Positions 1-6,643 of a DNA stretch of 51,222 nucleotides are shown here, in pieces. Each line of letters begins with the position of its first letter. Position 1 is the first letter of the stretch. Source of the DNA: an uncultured Asticcacaulis sp. (GTDB taxonomy: Bacteria > Pseudomonadota > Alphaproteobacteria > Caulobacterales > Caulobacteraceae). The notes under the pieces are model-generated. The model did no database searches. It worked only from the letters and a program-made list of their open reading frames with translations, and was not told the origin of the DNA. The translations under genes and the position numbers were made by a program. The DNA lies in contig CAKZJB010000035.1 of the NCBI GenBank assembly GCA_936940865.1, positions 1 through 51,222 of the forward strand, given 5' to 3'.

Positions 1-216
1 CAGCTCGAACACGGCGGCCTCGCACGCCGGATGCGTCAGCCACAGATAGCTGGCCGGCAGGGCTTCCCCATTGATGGCGAACAACCGGCGCCCGCCGCCC
101 GCGATCTCGTCGGCGACGGCGCGCAGGCGCTCGACCCGGGCCGCATCGGCGACGCCGCGCAGGCAGGCGACGCCCGTCGCCGCGTAGGCCATGTCCGGCG
201 TCACGCCGCCAGGCAT
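1..216 (-). CDS. Hypothetical protein, last visible gene of the RiPP operon (3' end outside window)
   Basis: An open frame of 72 codons runs without a stop from an ATG at 216 to the window edge. The ATG has a GAGG Shine-Dalgarno sequence seven bases upstream and lies 16 bases inside the end of the preceding HExxH gene, which points to translational coupling. A second in-frame ATG sits at 192. The visible part is rich in Ala, Arg and Val, has one Cys near residue 18, and shows no signal peptide or membrane segment. I do not recognise the family. Its position suggests it is a further component of the peptide-modification operon (another tailoring enzyme, a protease or an export component), but this is inference only. 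Confidence 0.6.
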   Translation of the reverse strand, partial: MPGGVTPDMAYAATGVACLRGVADAARVERLRAVADEIAGGGRRLFAINGEALPASYLWLTHPACEAAVFEL

Positions 217-1229
217 TGCGCGACCTCGTCCCCAAGGCCCGCGACCGCGAGGCGGACGGCCCTGGGGGTATCACGGGGCAGCAGCGACTCGACCGGACGA
301 ACACCGGTGAAGCCGCGCGCGCACTGCGTCATGCGCCGGATGCAGGTGTCTTCGGGCGCGACGCCGAGACGGAGCGCCCTGAGCCAGAAGGCAAACAGGG
401 CGCGCCAGACATAACAGGCGTGCATGAAGGTGTTGGCGTCCAGCGGCCGCTCCGACCACGGCGACACGATATCGGCCCCGCCGTCCGCCAGCAGCCTCTG
501 CCCAAGTTCGGCATGGTCGATCAGGATATGGACCGTCTCATGCAGCAGGGCATCGGCCAGCACGGCCGGCGTGGCGTCCGGAAGGTGGGCGTTGCGCAGC
601 ACGATGCGGCCGAGCGCCAGGCGCGTCGTCGACGACGTGGTGGTGGCGGTCCGCGGGTCACAGCGGCAGACGATGGTGGCGGCCAGCCGCAACACCGCTT
701 CCGCCCAGACGTCGGAACAGCGCGCCAGCAGATCGAAGGCCAGGGCCACATTCCGCGCGGCCGTCTCCGCTCCGGCATCGTCGTAAGGCTCCGCCGTGCC
801 GGGGATTTCATTGAGCGGCCGCCAGGCCGCCGGGCTCAGGGCATCGACGACCGGCCCGTCGAGAATCGATGCCGCCATAAGCCGGCCATCGCGCCGGTCC
901 CCCAGAGCCGTCCAGCCCCGCCCGCGCTCCGCGTCGATCCAGTCGCTCATCAGGCCGATATCGTAGCCGCGGCCGCCCTGGCCCGCCCCGTGCAGCAGAG
1001 ACCAGGTTTCCGGTGCCCGGTAAAGGCGGAGCTGCGCGGCGGCCGGCAAAGCATGAAAGGCCGCGCGCACCGGTGCGGCATCGGCCTTCGCCTCCCAGGC
1101 CCGCCACCACGCCCGCCATCGGGCGTGACGTTCGGCGTCGGCATGGGCCAGAAGCCCCTCGACAAAGCCCGGCACGGCATCGCCGCGCACGAAGGCTGCA
1201 ATGGTGGCCGGACGCGGGTCCGCGCTCAT
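201..1229 (-). CDS. HExxH protein A, probable aKG-HExxH-type peptide beta-hydroxylase
   Basis: A 342-residue soluble protein with HETVH at residues 230-234 inside a helix-like stretch (ALLHETVHILIDH), followed about 25 residues later by a PWSERPLDA segment and then an aromatic-rich HACYVW stretch. This layout (HExxH, then PW...RP, then a His/aromatic helix) is that of the HExxH proteins found beside FxsB-type radical SAM enzymes. NCBI names them aKG-HExxH-type peptide beta-hydroxylases: iron and 2-oxoglutarate enzymes that hydroxylate a side-chain beta carbon of a precursor peptide. Assignment to that family is from the motif and context. Its ATG overlaps the stop of the upstream HExxH gene in ATGA. 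Similarity to the neighbouring HExxH gene is limited to the motif region, so the two probably act on different residues. A metalloprotease role is the main alternative. Confidence 0.75.
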   Translation of the reverse strand: MSADPRPATIAAFVRGDAVPGFVEGLLAHADAERHARWRAWWRAWEAKADAAPVRAAFHALPAAAQLRLYRAPETWSLLHGAGQGGRGYDIGLMSDWIDAERGRGWTALGDRRDGRLMAASILDGPVVDALSPAAWRPLNEIPGTAEPYDDAGAETAARNVALAFDLLARCSDVWAEAVLRLAATIVCRCDPRTATTTSSTTRLALGRIVLRNAHLPDATPAVLADALLHETVHILIDHAELGQRLLADGGADIVSPWSERPLDANTFMHACYVWRALFAFWLRALRLGVAPEDTCIRRMTQCARGFTGVRPVESLLPRDTPRAVRLAVAGLGDEVAQCLAA

Positions 1230-2398
1230 GGCCGGAACCAGACGTCGAAGGTCCGCACCATTTCGGCGTGGACCGCCTGCCCCGCCGGCGTGAAGCGGGC
1301 GTGAGCCTCAAGCGTCGACATGGCGGCGCCGACCTCGTCCTTCAGCCGTGCGAAATAGCCGGCAAAGCGCTCGCGGTGCGGGCCTTCGCTGCCGCGGCGC
1401 GCCATCTCGCCGACATTCAGGAAGGCGTGCGCGCCCAGAAGGACGCCGCGCATCGGCCGGTCGTCGCTGCGCCAGGGGTGGCGGTAGATCGCCTCAAGGC
1501 CGTTATCGAGCAGGGGATGCACGGCCCACAGGGCATCCAGCTTGACGTGCGACATTTCATGGATCAGGCATTCGGCGACGATTTCCGGCATGGTTTCGGC
1601 GCGAATGGTCACCAGAATGGCGCCGGGGATGCTGGCCGACGACGCGCTGAAAATGCTGCCCGTGCCGGTCTCGATGGCGGCGACGCCCCGGACGAAGGCG
1701 GCGAGGTCGAGCAGAGAATCCGGCCAGACCCCCGACAGCAGCGACAGGGCGCCGAGCAGGCCGTTCCCCGCCACGGCCGGGTCGGCGTCGCGATACCCGC
1801 CTTCAGGAACCTTATGCAGCCGGCAGAGTTCCCGCACGCTCGAGGTCGGATAAAGCTCGATGCCCAGCGGCAGCCGGGTGCGTGATCGGAAGATCAGGTC
1901 CCCGTGGGCTTCGAACCGGGGGCCTTCGGCGTCGATGCGGATGCCGACCGTGCCCGCGCCGTCGAGCGCTTCCGCGAAGCCGAGCGGCCGCACCTCCTCA
2001 TCTGCGGGCAAAACAGCCTGCCAGTGCCGTTCGCCGTCGATGCCGCCAAGGTGCGTCACCATGACCAGCGGCAGGGCCATCAGGCCGCGTTCCAGGGCGC
2101 CGGTGCTGCCCGCCTCCTCGGCCCGGCACAGCCAGGCGGCATAGTCGACCGATGTCATGATGTCGGTCAGCACGTCTTCCGGCTGGGCGGCCAGCCAGCC
2201 GGCGATGGCCTCGGCCTGGGCGATGGCGGTGGCGGCCACCAGCGGCCGCGCCGTGTCGATCAGCATCAGGGTGCGCGCCATGGCATGCATGGCCTGCCAG
2301 GCCTGGAAGGTGGCGACCGCCTGGGCGCCCCGGCCGTGGACGGCGACGCAAGGCGTGGGCAGATCGGACACGAAGCTTTCGGGGGGCGGCACGATCAT
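1226..2398 (-). CDS. HExxH protein B, probable aKG-HExxH-type peptide beta-hydroxylase
   Basis: A 390-residue soluble protein with HEMSH at residues 280-284 (ECLIHEMSHVKLD), then RHPWRSDDRPMRG and a GAHAFLN stretch, the same layout as the next gene but in a clearly different sequence background. The PW..(D)RP motif followed by a small-residue/His helix is characteristic of the HExxH family that accompanies FxsB-like maturases. Expected role: 2-oxoglutarate-dependent hydroxylation of the precursor peptide. The ATG at 2398 overlaps the stop of the oxygenase gene (ATGA), and its own stop overlaps the next ATG in the same way, so the three oxygenase-type genes are translated as a coupled block. 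The N-terminal 250 residues carry no motif I recognise and may hold the peptide-binding part. Confidence 0.75.
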   Translation of the reverse strand: MIVPPPESFVSDLPTPCVAVHGRGAQAVATFQAWQAMHAMARTLMLIDTARPLVAATAIAQAEAIAGWLAAQPEDVLTDIMTSVDYAAWLCRAEEAGSTGALERGLMALPLVMVTHLGGIDGERHWQAVLPADEEVRPLGFAEALDGAGTVGIRIDAEGPRFEAHGDLIFRSRTRLPLGIELYPTSSVRELCRLHKVPEGGYRDADPAVAGNGLLGALSLLSGVWPDSLLDLAAFVRGVAAIETGTGSIFSASSASIPGAILVTIRAETMPEIVAECLIHEMSHVKLDALWAVHPLLDNGLEAIYRHPWRSDDRPMRGVLLGAHAFLNVGEMARRGSEGPHRERFAGYFARLKDEVGAAMSTLEAHARFTPAGQAVHAEMVRTFDVWFRP

Positions 2399-3669
2399 GC
2401 GGTCAGGGCCTCCACGACCCGGCGGGCTTTGGACGGGATATGGCCGGCCAGCTTGGCGAAGGCCTGTTTCAGCTCGAACAGGCTGCCAGGCTCAAACGCC
2501 GTGTCGCCCTGCTCCAGCGCATTGGCCAGCGCCATCAGGTTGAGGTCGGCGATATCCTCGATGGACAGCCACTCGGGTTCGGCCGCGTCCCGCCGTCGCG
2601 CCATGAAGCCGTCCTCGCCGGCATATTTGTAGATCTCGTTGAAGCGCACGACGGAAAACAGCCAGGCCAGGCGCTCGGCCTCGGCGCCGATCAGGGCGCG
2701 CAACGCGTCTCGCTCCCATTCGGCATAGAGGCGCGCACGGAAGGTGCCGGTGCCGTATACGCTGTGGAACAGGCCCGCACGGATGACGGCGTCGCGGCAC
2801 GTCCAGTCGGCAAGCAGCGAGGCGACACCGACCAGATGCGACAGCAGGCTTGCCCCGGAATGGGCCGTCCGGTGCGCGCCCCGGCCCTTCAATTCGGCCA
2901 CGAAGAGGTCCGCGCCGTCGACGCCCGCCAGACCGGCCTCGGAGCGCTCGGGCCGGACCTCCGCCGTGCGTGCCTGCGCATCCGCCACCTGGTCGGCGTG
3001 CCAGAAACCGAGGACCAGCGAGAAGCGCTCGCCGTTCATGACGTCGTTGACCGCGTGCAGCGACCGGTCGCTGAGCGCGAAGGCGATGGCCAGGTTGTGC
3101 AGCGGCCGGGCGATCGCGGCGACGCAATCGGGCTCATGACCGGTCATCATGCAGAAATGGCCGCCGTCGGCGTCGTCAAACCCGTCGTCGCGCAGCGTGA
3201 TCAGCAGGCGCAGATATTCGGTGCCGAGTATGGGATCGTCCGTATGGACGCCTATGCCGTGACCCGGCCGCATGCGGTGCGCGCACAGCGAGACATAGTG
3301 TCCGTCGAGCGGGATGCCGAAACGCTGCCCAAGCGCCCGCGCCAGATCTCCGCGTGCTGCCGGCGACAGCACGCCGTCGCCGCGCACCAGCGGACAGTCG
3401 TCGAGATTGTCGCAGCTGTCATGGCTGTAGAAATCGCGCTCCTGCCGCCACCAGGTGGCGTCGCCCATCAACCAGTCGAGCAATGCGCGGGCGTCTTCAT
3501 CGGCGAAAAGGCGCTCGGCGATCAGGTGCGGATAGGGATGCTGGCCCAGCGTCCCGGCCGCGATGGCGTCCGGCGCGGCGGAGGCATGGTCGGCCAGTCT
3601 TTCAGGCATGAGTCTTTCAGGCATGAGTCTTTCAGGCATGAGGCTGTCAGGCATGAGGCTGTCAGGCAT
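2395..3669 (-). CDS. 2OG-Fe(II) oxygenase fused to a DUF6817-like domain
   Basis: A 424-residue protein with two parts. Residues about 40-230 form a 2-oxoglutarate/Fe(II) dioxygenase jelly-roll with the facial triad H142-x-D144 (VHTDDP) and H205 (SLHAVND), plus the 2OG-binding R215 (ERFSLVLGFW). Residues about 252-350 contain HSGASLLSHLVGV, AGLFHSVYGT and FNEIYK, matching the His-rich DUF6817 domain that often follows such oxygenases. The first 25 residues are MPDSL/MPERL repeats made by a tandem DNA repeat. Starts at 3669, 3654, 3639, 3624 and 3609 are all in frame; 3669 has a GGGAG site about eight bases upstream and overlaps the maturase stop. Likely role: hydroxylation of the precursor peptide, a third oxygenase in the pathway alongside the two HExxH proteins. 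Confidence 0.82.
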   Translation of the reverse strand: MPDSLMPDSLMPERLMPERLMPERLADHASAAPDAIAAGTLGQHPYPHLIAERLFADEDARALLDWLMGDATWWRQERDFYSHDSCDNLDDCPLVRGDGVLSPAARGDLARALGQRFGIPLDGHYVSLCAHRMRPGHGIGVHTDDPILGTEYLRLLITLRDDGFDDADGGHFCMMTGHEPDCVAAIARPLHNLAIAFALSDRSLHAVNDVMNGERFSLVLGFWHADQVADAQARTAEVRPERSEAGLAGVDGADLFVAELKGRGAHRTAHSGASLLSHLVGVASLLADWTCRDAVIRAGLFHSVYGTGTFRARLYAEWERDALRALIGAEAERLAWLFSVVRFNEIYKYAGEDGFMARRRDAAEPEWLSIEDIADLNLMALANALEQGDTAFEPGSLFELKQAFAKLAGHIPSKARRVVEALTA

Positions 3670-3670
3670 G
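3596..3670 (-). repeat. Five tandem 15-bp repeats duplicating a stop/start coupling site
   Basis: Five perfect-length 15-bp units lie head to tail: three copies of agtctttcaggcatg followed by two of aggctgtcaggcatg (plus-strand reading). On the coding strand each unit contains ATGCCTGA, an ATG overlapping a TGA in another frame. The TGA of the outermost copy (3664-3662) ends the radical SAM gene, and the ATGs of all copies are in frame with the oxygenase. The unit is a multiple of three, so copy-number changes keep the oxygenase frame and only add or remove one MPxxL pentapeptide and one potential start. Confidence 0.93.
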
Positions 3671-4855
3671 GAGGGGCTCCCGCATTGTGAATTCCAGTTC
3701 AGGCGCCACGCGCGCCCAGATATGCGCGATCACGGCCTTGAGATCGGCGCAATAGACGCTGGCATTGGCGAAGCCGTTGGCGCGCGACCAGCGGCTGGCG
3801 ATGTGGCCGCCGCCGCAGACCTGGGCCCACGGGCAGGCGCGGCAGGCCGGCGCCAGGTCGAGCGAGGCATCGAAAATGGCGCGCCACGGTTCGGTGGCGC
3901 GGATATCGTCCAGGGCGTCGGTGGCGAGGTTCAGCCCCGCGCCCATACGGCCGGTGATGCGGCAGACATCATGCGCCTCGATGGCGCCGTCGCTGGAGAT
4001 GGTGGCGGCGCGCACCGGACCGTAGCCGATGCTTTCGACGCCGCTCGATGCCCCGACCAGGCCGGCAATGATAGCGTCGAACAGGCGGATACGTACGCCG
4101 GCCGCCGCATATGTCGTCCACCAGCGTTCGAACAGGCCGATGAAGAAGGGCGCGATGGCCGGCGGGGCATCGTCGGCAGTGGCGTCGGGAATGAGGACAT
4201 CCAGCTCCTTCAGGCCCAGCTCCGCGACGAAATGATCGAGCAGGGCGTCCGGATCCCCGGAAGGATCGGCGACCGCCAGGATGCCCGGCTCCTGTCCGAA
4301 GGCGCGCAGGCGCTCCAGCGCCGCCACGGTCTTTGCATAGGTCGGGCGGCCGCGCAGGTCGAACCGCACGCGGTCATGCTGGTCCGCCGGGCCGTCGAGG
4401 CTGAGGGTCACCGCCACGCGGAAGCGGATGAACAGAAGCACCCGGTCCTCGTCGATCAGCAGGCCGTTCGTGGTGATGCACAGGCGGATATCGCAGCCGG
4501 TTTCCGCCGCCAGCGCTTCGGCGGCCAGGCCCAGGCTCAGGAACCGCCCCTTGCCGAACAGCAGCGGCTCACCGCCATGCAGTACCAGGGTGAAACGGTC
4601 GAGGCGATGGTCGAGGATGTGTTCGCGCAGCCGGACGATAAGCTGCGCGGCCACATCCTCTCCCATGCGCTTGGGCAACGCCATGACCGAGGGATCGCGG
4701 AACCAGTAGCAGTAGCTGCACGCCATGTTGCAGCGGGCGGCCAGTTTCACGACCAGGGCATCGATCGGCCTTTGGGCCTCGATCTCGGGCAGAACGGGAC
4801 GGCGCGCCGGCAGGCCCGCGGCGCGCCCCTCGTCGGCGGGCGTGGCTCCAGGCAT
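3662..4855 (-). CDS. FxsB-like radical SAM/SPASM peptide maturase
   Basis: A 397-residue radical SAM enzyme. The SAM-binding 4Fe-4S cysteines are C42, C46 and C49 (CNMACSYC), followed by a PKRM segment, a GGEP motif in strand 2 (LHGGEPLLFG) and LSLDGP. The C-terminal SPASM-like region has C338, C341, C347 (CRACPWAQVCGGG) and C369 (SVYCADL). This CGGG...YC arrangement is typical of FxsB/GrrM-type maturases, several of which form cyclophane crosslinks from an aromatic ring to a side-chain beta carbon two residues later. No separate peptide-recognition (RRE) gene is seen. The ATG at 4855 lies ten bases after the precursor-like gene and has a G-rich ribosome site; the stop overlaps the next start. 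Crosslinking of the neighbouring precursor is inferred from gene order and motif content. Confidence 0.9.
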   Translation of the reverse strand: MPGATPADEGRAAGLPARRPVLPEIEAQRPIDALVVKLAARCNMACSYCYWFRDPSVMALPKRMGEDVAAQLIVRLREHILDHRLDRFTLVLHGGEPLLFGKGRFLSLGLAAEALAAETGCDIRLCITTNGLLIDEDRVLLFIRFRVAVTLSLDGPADQHDRVRFDLRGRPTYAKTVAALERLRAFGQEPGILAVADPSGDPDALLDHFVAELGLKELDVLIPDATADDAPPAIAPFFIGLFERWWTTYAAAGVRIRLFDAIIAGLVGASSGVESIGYGPVRAATISSDGAIEAHDVCRITGRMGAGLNLATDALDDIRATEPWRAIFDASLDLAPACRACPWAQVCGGGHIASRWSRANGFANASVYCADLKAVIAHIWARVAPELEFTMREPLHA

Positions 4856-4865
4856 GACGCCGCCC

Positions 4866-5195
4866 CTACTTCTGGACCTTTTCGCTCAGGACCCGCTGGG
4901 CCATGCCGCGGATGCGGTCTTCCAGCTCAACAGGGTTGATGACCTGGGCGCCCAGGGAATTGTTGTCGCCGGTACGGTCGAAGATGCGTTCATAGCCGGG
5001 ATTGGTGCGATCGAAATTCTGCACGGCGACGTCGCCGATGCGGCCCAGCACCTTGTTGAGCGCGTCGGACCGCGCCTGCAGATGGAGCTTCAGGCCGAAC
5101 TTGTCCTGCAACTCCTTGACCTGGGCGTCGCTGAGCTTGCCGGCCGGAACCGAAAAGACCGATTGTACTTCCGGGGTGGACTTGGTGTCAGTCAT
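4866..5195 (-). CDS. Probable RiPP precursor peptide with FDR/YER/FDR core
   Basis: A 109-residue, charged, Cys-free protein directly upstream of the maturase. Residues 1-58 are leader-like and mostly helical. Residues 59-80 carry three aromatic-acidic-Arg triplets: FDR at 61-63, YER at 68-70 and FDR at 72-74, ending in a GDNNS stretch. Three-residue cyclophane (triceptide) enzymes join the aromatic ring of an aromatic-x-x triplet to the beta carbon of its third residue, so these are the obvious modification sites. Residues 81-109 form a polar tail. The start at 5195 is preceded by AAGG with eight-base spacing; an in-frame ATG at 5225 would add ten residues but has a poorer site. The precursor role is inferred from position, size and motif triad. 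No C-terminal FxSxx motif is present. Confidence 0.78.
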   Translation of the reverse strand: MTDTKSTPEVQSVFSVPAGKLSDAQVKELQDKFGLKLHLQARSDALNKVLGRIGDVAVQNFDRTNPGYERIFDRTGDNNSLGAQVINPVELEDRIRGMAQRVLSEKVQK

Positions 5196-5975
5196 CGTCG
5201 TGACCTTTGATTTGGGCGCAGACATCCCACCACGGCGCGGACGCACCGGACCCGTGCGCGCCCGCAGCGAAGACGGGCACGCCTTCGGTTCGAAGACGAA
5301 CGAGCGCGATCTGTCGGTCCGGCCCCCAGGGCCGTACGGCAAGGATGGCTACGCGAATGAAAGAAATGAATTCGGGGACAAACCGGCATTAGCCAGCAGC
5401 GCGGGGCCGCATAGTCCTGCCGTGAACTGCAAAAACGACCACTTAACGCATGGGGCGCCGGACATGCCGCGCCAAGGTCGACCAACGTGCAGAATTTCTT
5501 GTAGATATTGACCTGCCGCCTTGTAACCGTAGCGCAACAAAACGACCCAGGCAAGAAAATTTTGCCCGCATTGCCGGAAAAATACCACTAATTGGTGAGT
5601 AAGCTAAACAAGGCCTTAACAAGGGATACGGCGAAAAGGAAACGCCATCGCGATATCGTGACATCCGGAAGCCAGGCCTCTTTAACCAAGGGGCGAGACA
5701 CGAGATCGCCGCCAATGCGGCGAGCCATGCGGCGTTCGAGCTGAAAAAAAACGAATACCGACGGTCATTCTTTATGGCCGCTGGTATAAGACCTTGAAAT
5801 GATTCCCTTCGGATTCTGGATTGCCTTGGTGATCTTATCCCTGCACACTCGATTCCCGCGACAGCAAAGAGTCGCCGTCCGGTTTCGGTTTTTGATCCGG
5901 CGCAATGATTTCCGCGGAAGGTATCTGCACACTTCCGCCCATCGCTCCGGGCCGGGAGCGTTTTAAGGAGTATCC
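5196..5975. other. 780-bp intergenic region between divergent RiPP operon and response regulator
   Basis: No convincing gene: frames here lack the strong third-position GC bias of the neighbours. The region must hold the RiPP operon promoter (minus strand) and that of the response regulator. I see no clean -35/-10 pair for the operon. A weak dyad GGCAA-N7-TTGCC lies at 5550-5566, in a locally AT-rich stretch about 360 bases before the precursor start. The dispersed 69-bp element (copy A) sits at 5722-5790. Confidence 0.5.
5722..5790 (+). repeat. Dispersed intergenic palindromic element, copy A
   Basis: A 69-bp element nearly identical in length and sequence to 43227-43295. It has a left part (gagccatgcggcgttcgagc followed by an eight-A run) and a right palindrome with arms at 5755-5768 and 5774-5787 around the loop TCTTT. 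The arms have three mismatches here. The palindrome core is also present at 18209-18241. Confidence 0.85.
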
Positions 5976-6518
5976 GTGGCCGGTCTGAGTCGCGTCAAAT
6001 TTCTGGTCATCGACGACAATGCCTACATGATCAACATTGTCGGCACGATCCTGCGCGGCTTCGGCGCCAAGAATATCGTCGAGGCGCGCGACGCCACCGA
6101 GGCCTTTCACCGCCTGAAGAACGATGCCATCGACATCGTCATCGTCGACTACATGATGCCGCTGCTCGACGGCATCGAGTTCGTCAAGCTGATCCGCACC
6201 TCGTCGGACAGCGGCAACCGCTACGTCCCCATCATCATGCTGACGGCGCACTCCGAGCGCTCCCGCGTCGAACAGGCGCGCGATGCGGGCGTGACCGAAT
6301 TCTGCTGCAAGCCGGTCACCGCCCAGGAACTGTTCCGCAAGGTCGTGGCCGTCATCGACCATCCCCGCCCCTTCATCAAGACGGCCATGTATTTCGGCCC
6401 GGACCGCCGCCGCAAGATGGACAATACCTATGACGGCCCCGAACGCCGCCATGGCTGGAGCGAGGACCATCGTCCGCCGTCCGATTACAGCGGCCCGACC
6501 GGGTCGTCGGAAGACTGA
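5976..6518 (+). CDS. Stand-alone response regulator (CheY-like receiver with basic/acidic tail)
   Basis: A 180-residue protein. Residues 5-125 form a receiver domain: acidic pair D13/D14 (LVIDDN), phosphoacceptor D58 (VDYMMP), T90 (MLTAHS) and K112 (CCKPV). The C-terminal tail of about 50 residues carries two similar GPDRRR / GPERRH segments, common in alphaproteobacterial single-domain regulators, and has no recognisable DNA-binding domain. The start is GTG, chosen because AAGGAG lies five bases upstream at 5965-5970. No histidine kinase is nearby, so its partner is unknown. It probably signals through protein-protein contact. It is divergent from the RiPP operon; a regulatory link is possible but unsupported. 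Confidence 0.9.
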   Translation: MAGLSRVKFLVIDDNAYMINIVGTILRGFGAKNIVEARDATEAFHRLKNDAIDIVIVDYMMPLLDGIEFVKLIRTSSDSGNRYVPIIMLTAHSERSRVEQARDAGVTEFCCKPVTAQELFRKVVAVIDHPRPFIKTAMYFGPDRRRKMDNTYDGPERRHGWSEDHRPPSDYSGPTGSSED

Positions 6519-6568
6519 GCGCGCCGCCACTCGCGCGAAGCCACGCCTGGATTGCTGCAGCCGCGCGA

Positions 6569-6598
6569 TTGACTTCGCGGGAAAAAGGGCTGAACTAG
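6569..6598 (+). promoter_or_regulatory. Candidate sigma-70-type promoter for the GH3 gene
   Basis: TTGACT at 6569-6574, an 18-bp spacer and AACTAG at 6593-6598, 46 bases before the GH3 start codon. The -35 box is good and the -10 box is poor; offered as the best candidate only. Confidence 0.3.
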
Positions 6599-6643
6599 CC
6601 GCAAAACAAAGCGCCGCACGACGGCGCCAGGTGAGGGAACGTC

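Noticed and set aside
3596-3670. CRISPR-like or microsatellite array
   Set aside because: The units are directly adjacent without spacers, and the repeat is part of the oxygenase coding sequence.
4866-5195. FxSxx-COOH type precursor
   Set aside because: The C-terminus (LSEKVQK) lacks the FxSxx motif; the aromatic triplets lie in the middle, so it is better seen as a different precursor class.
5196-5715. Several 60-170 codon frames between the precursor and the response regulator
   Set aside because: No ribosome sites, no third-position GC bias and overlapping each other in different frames.
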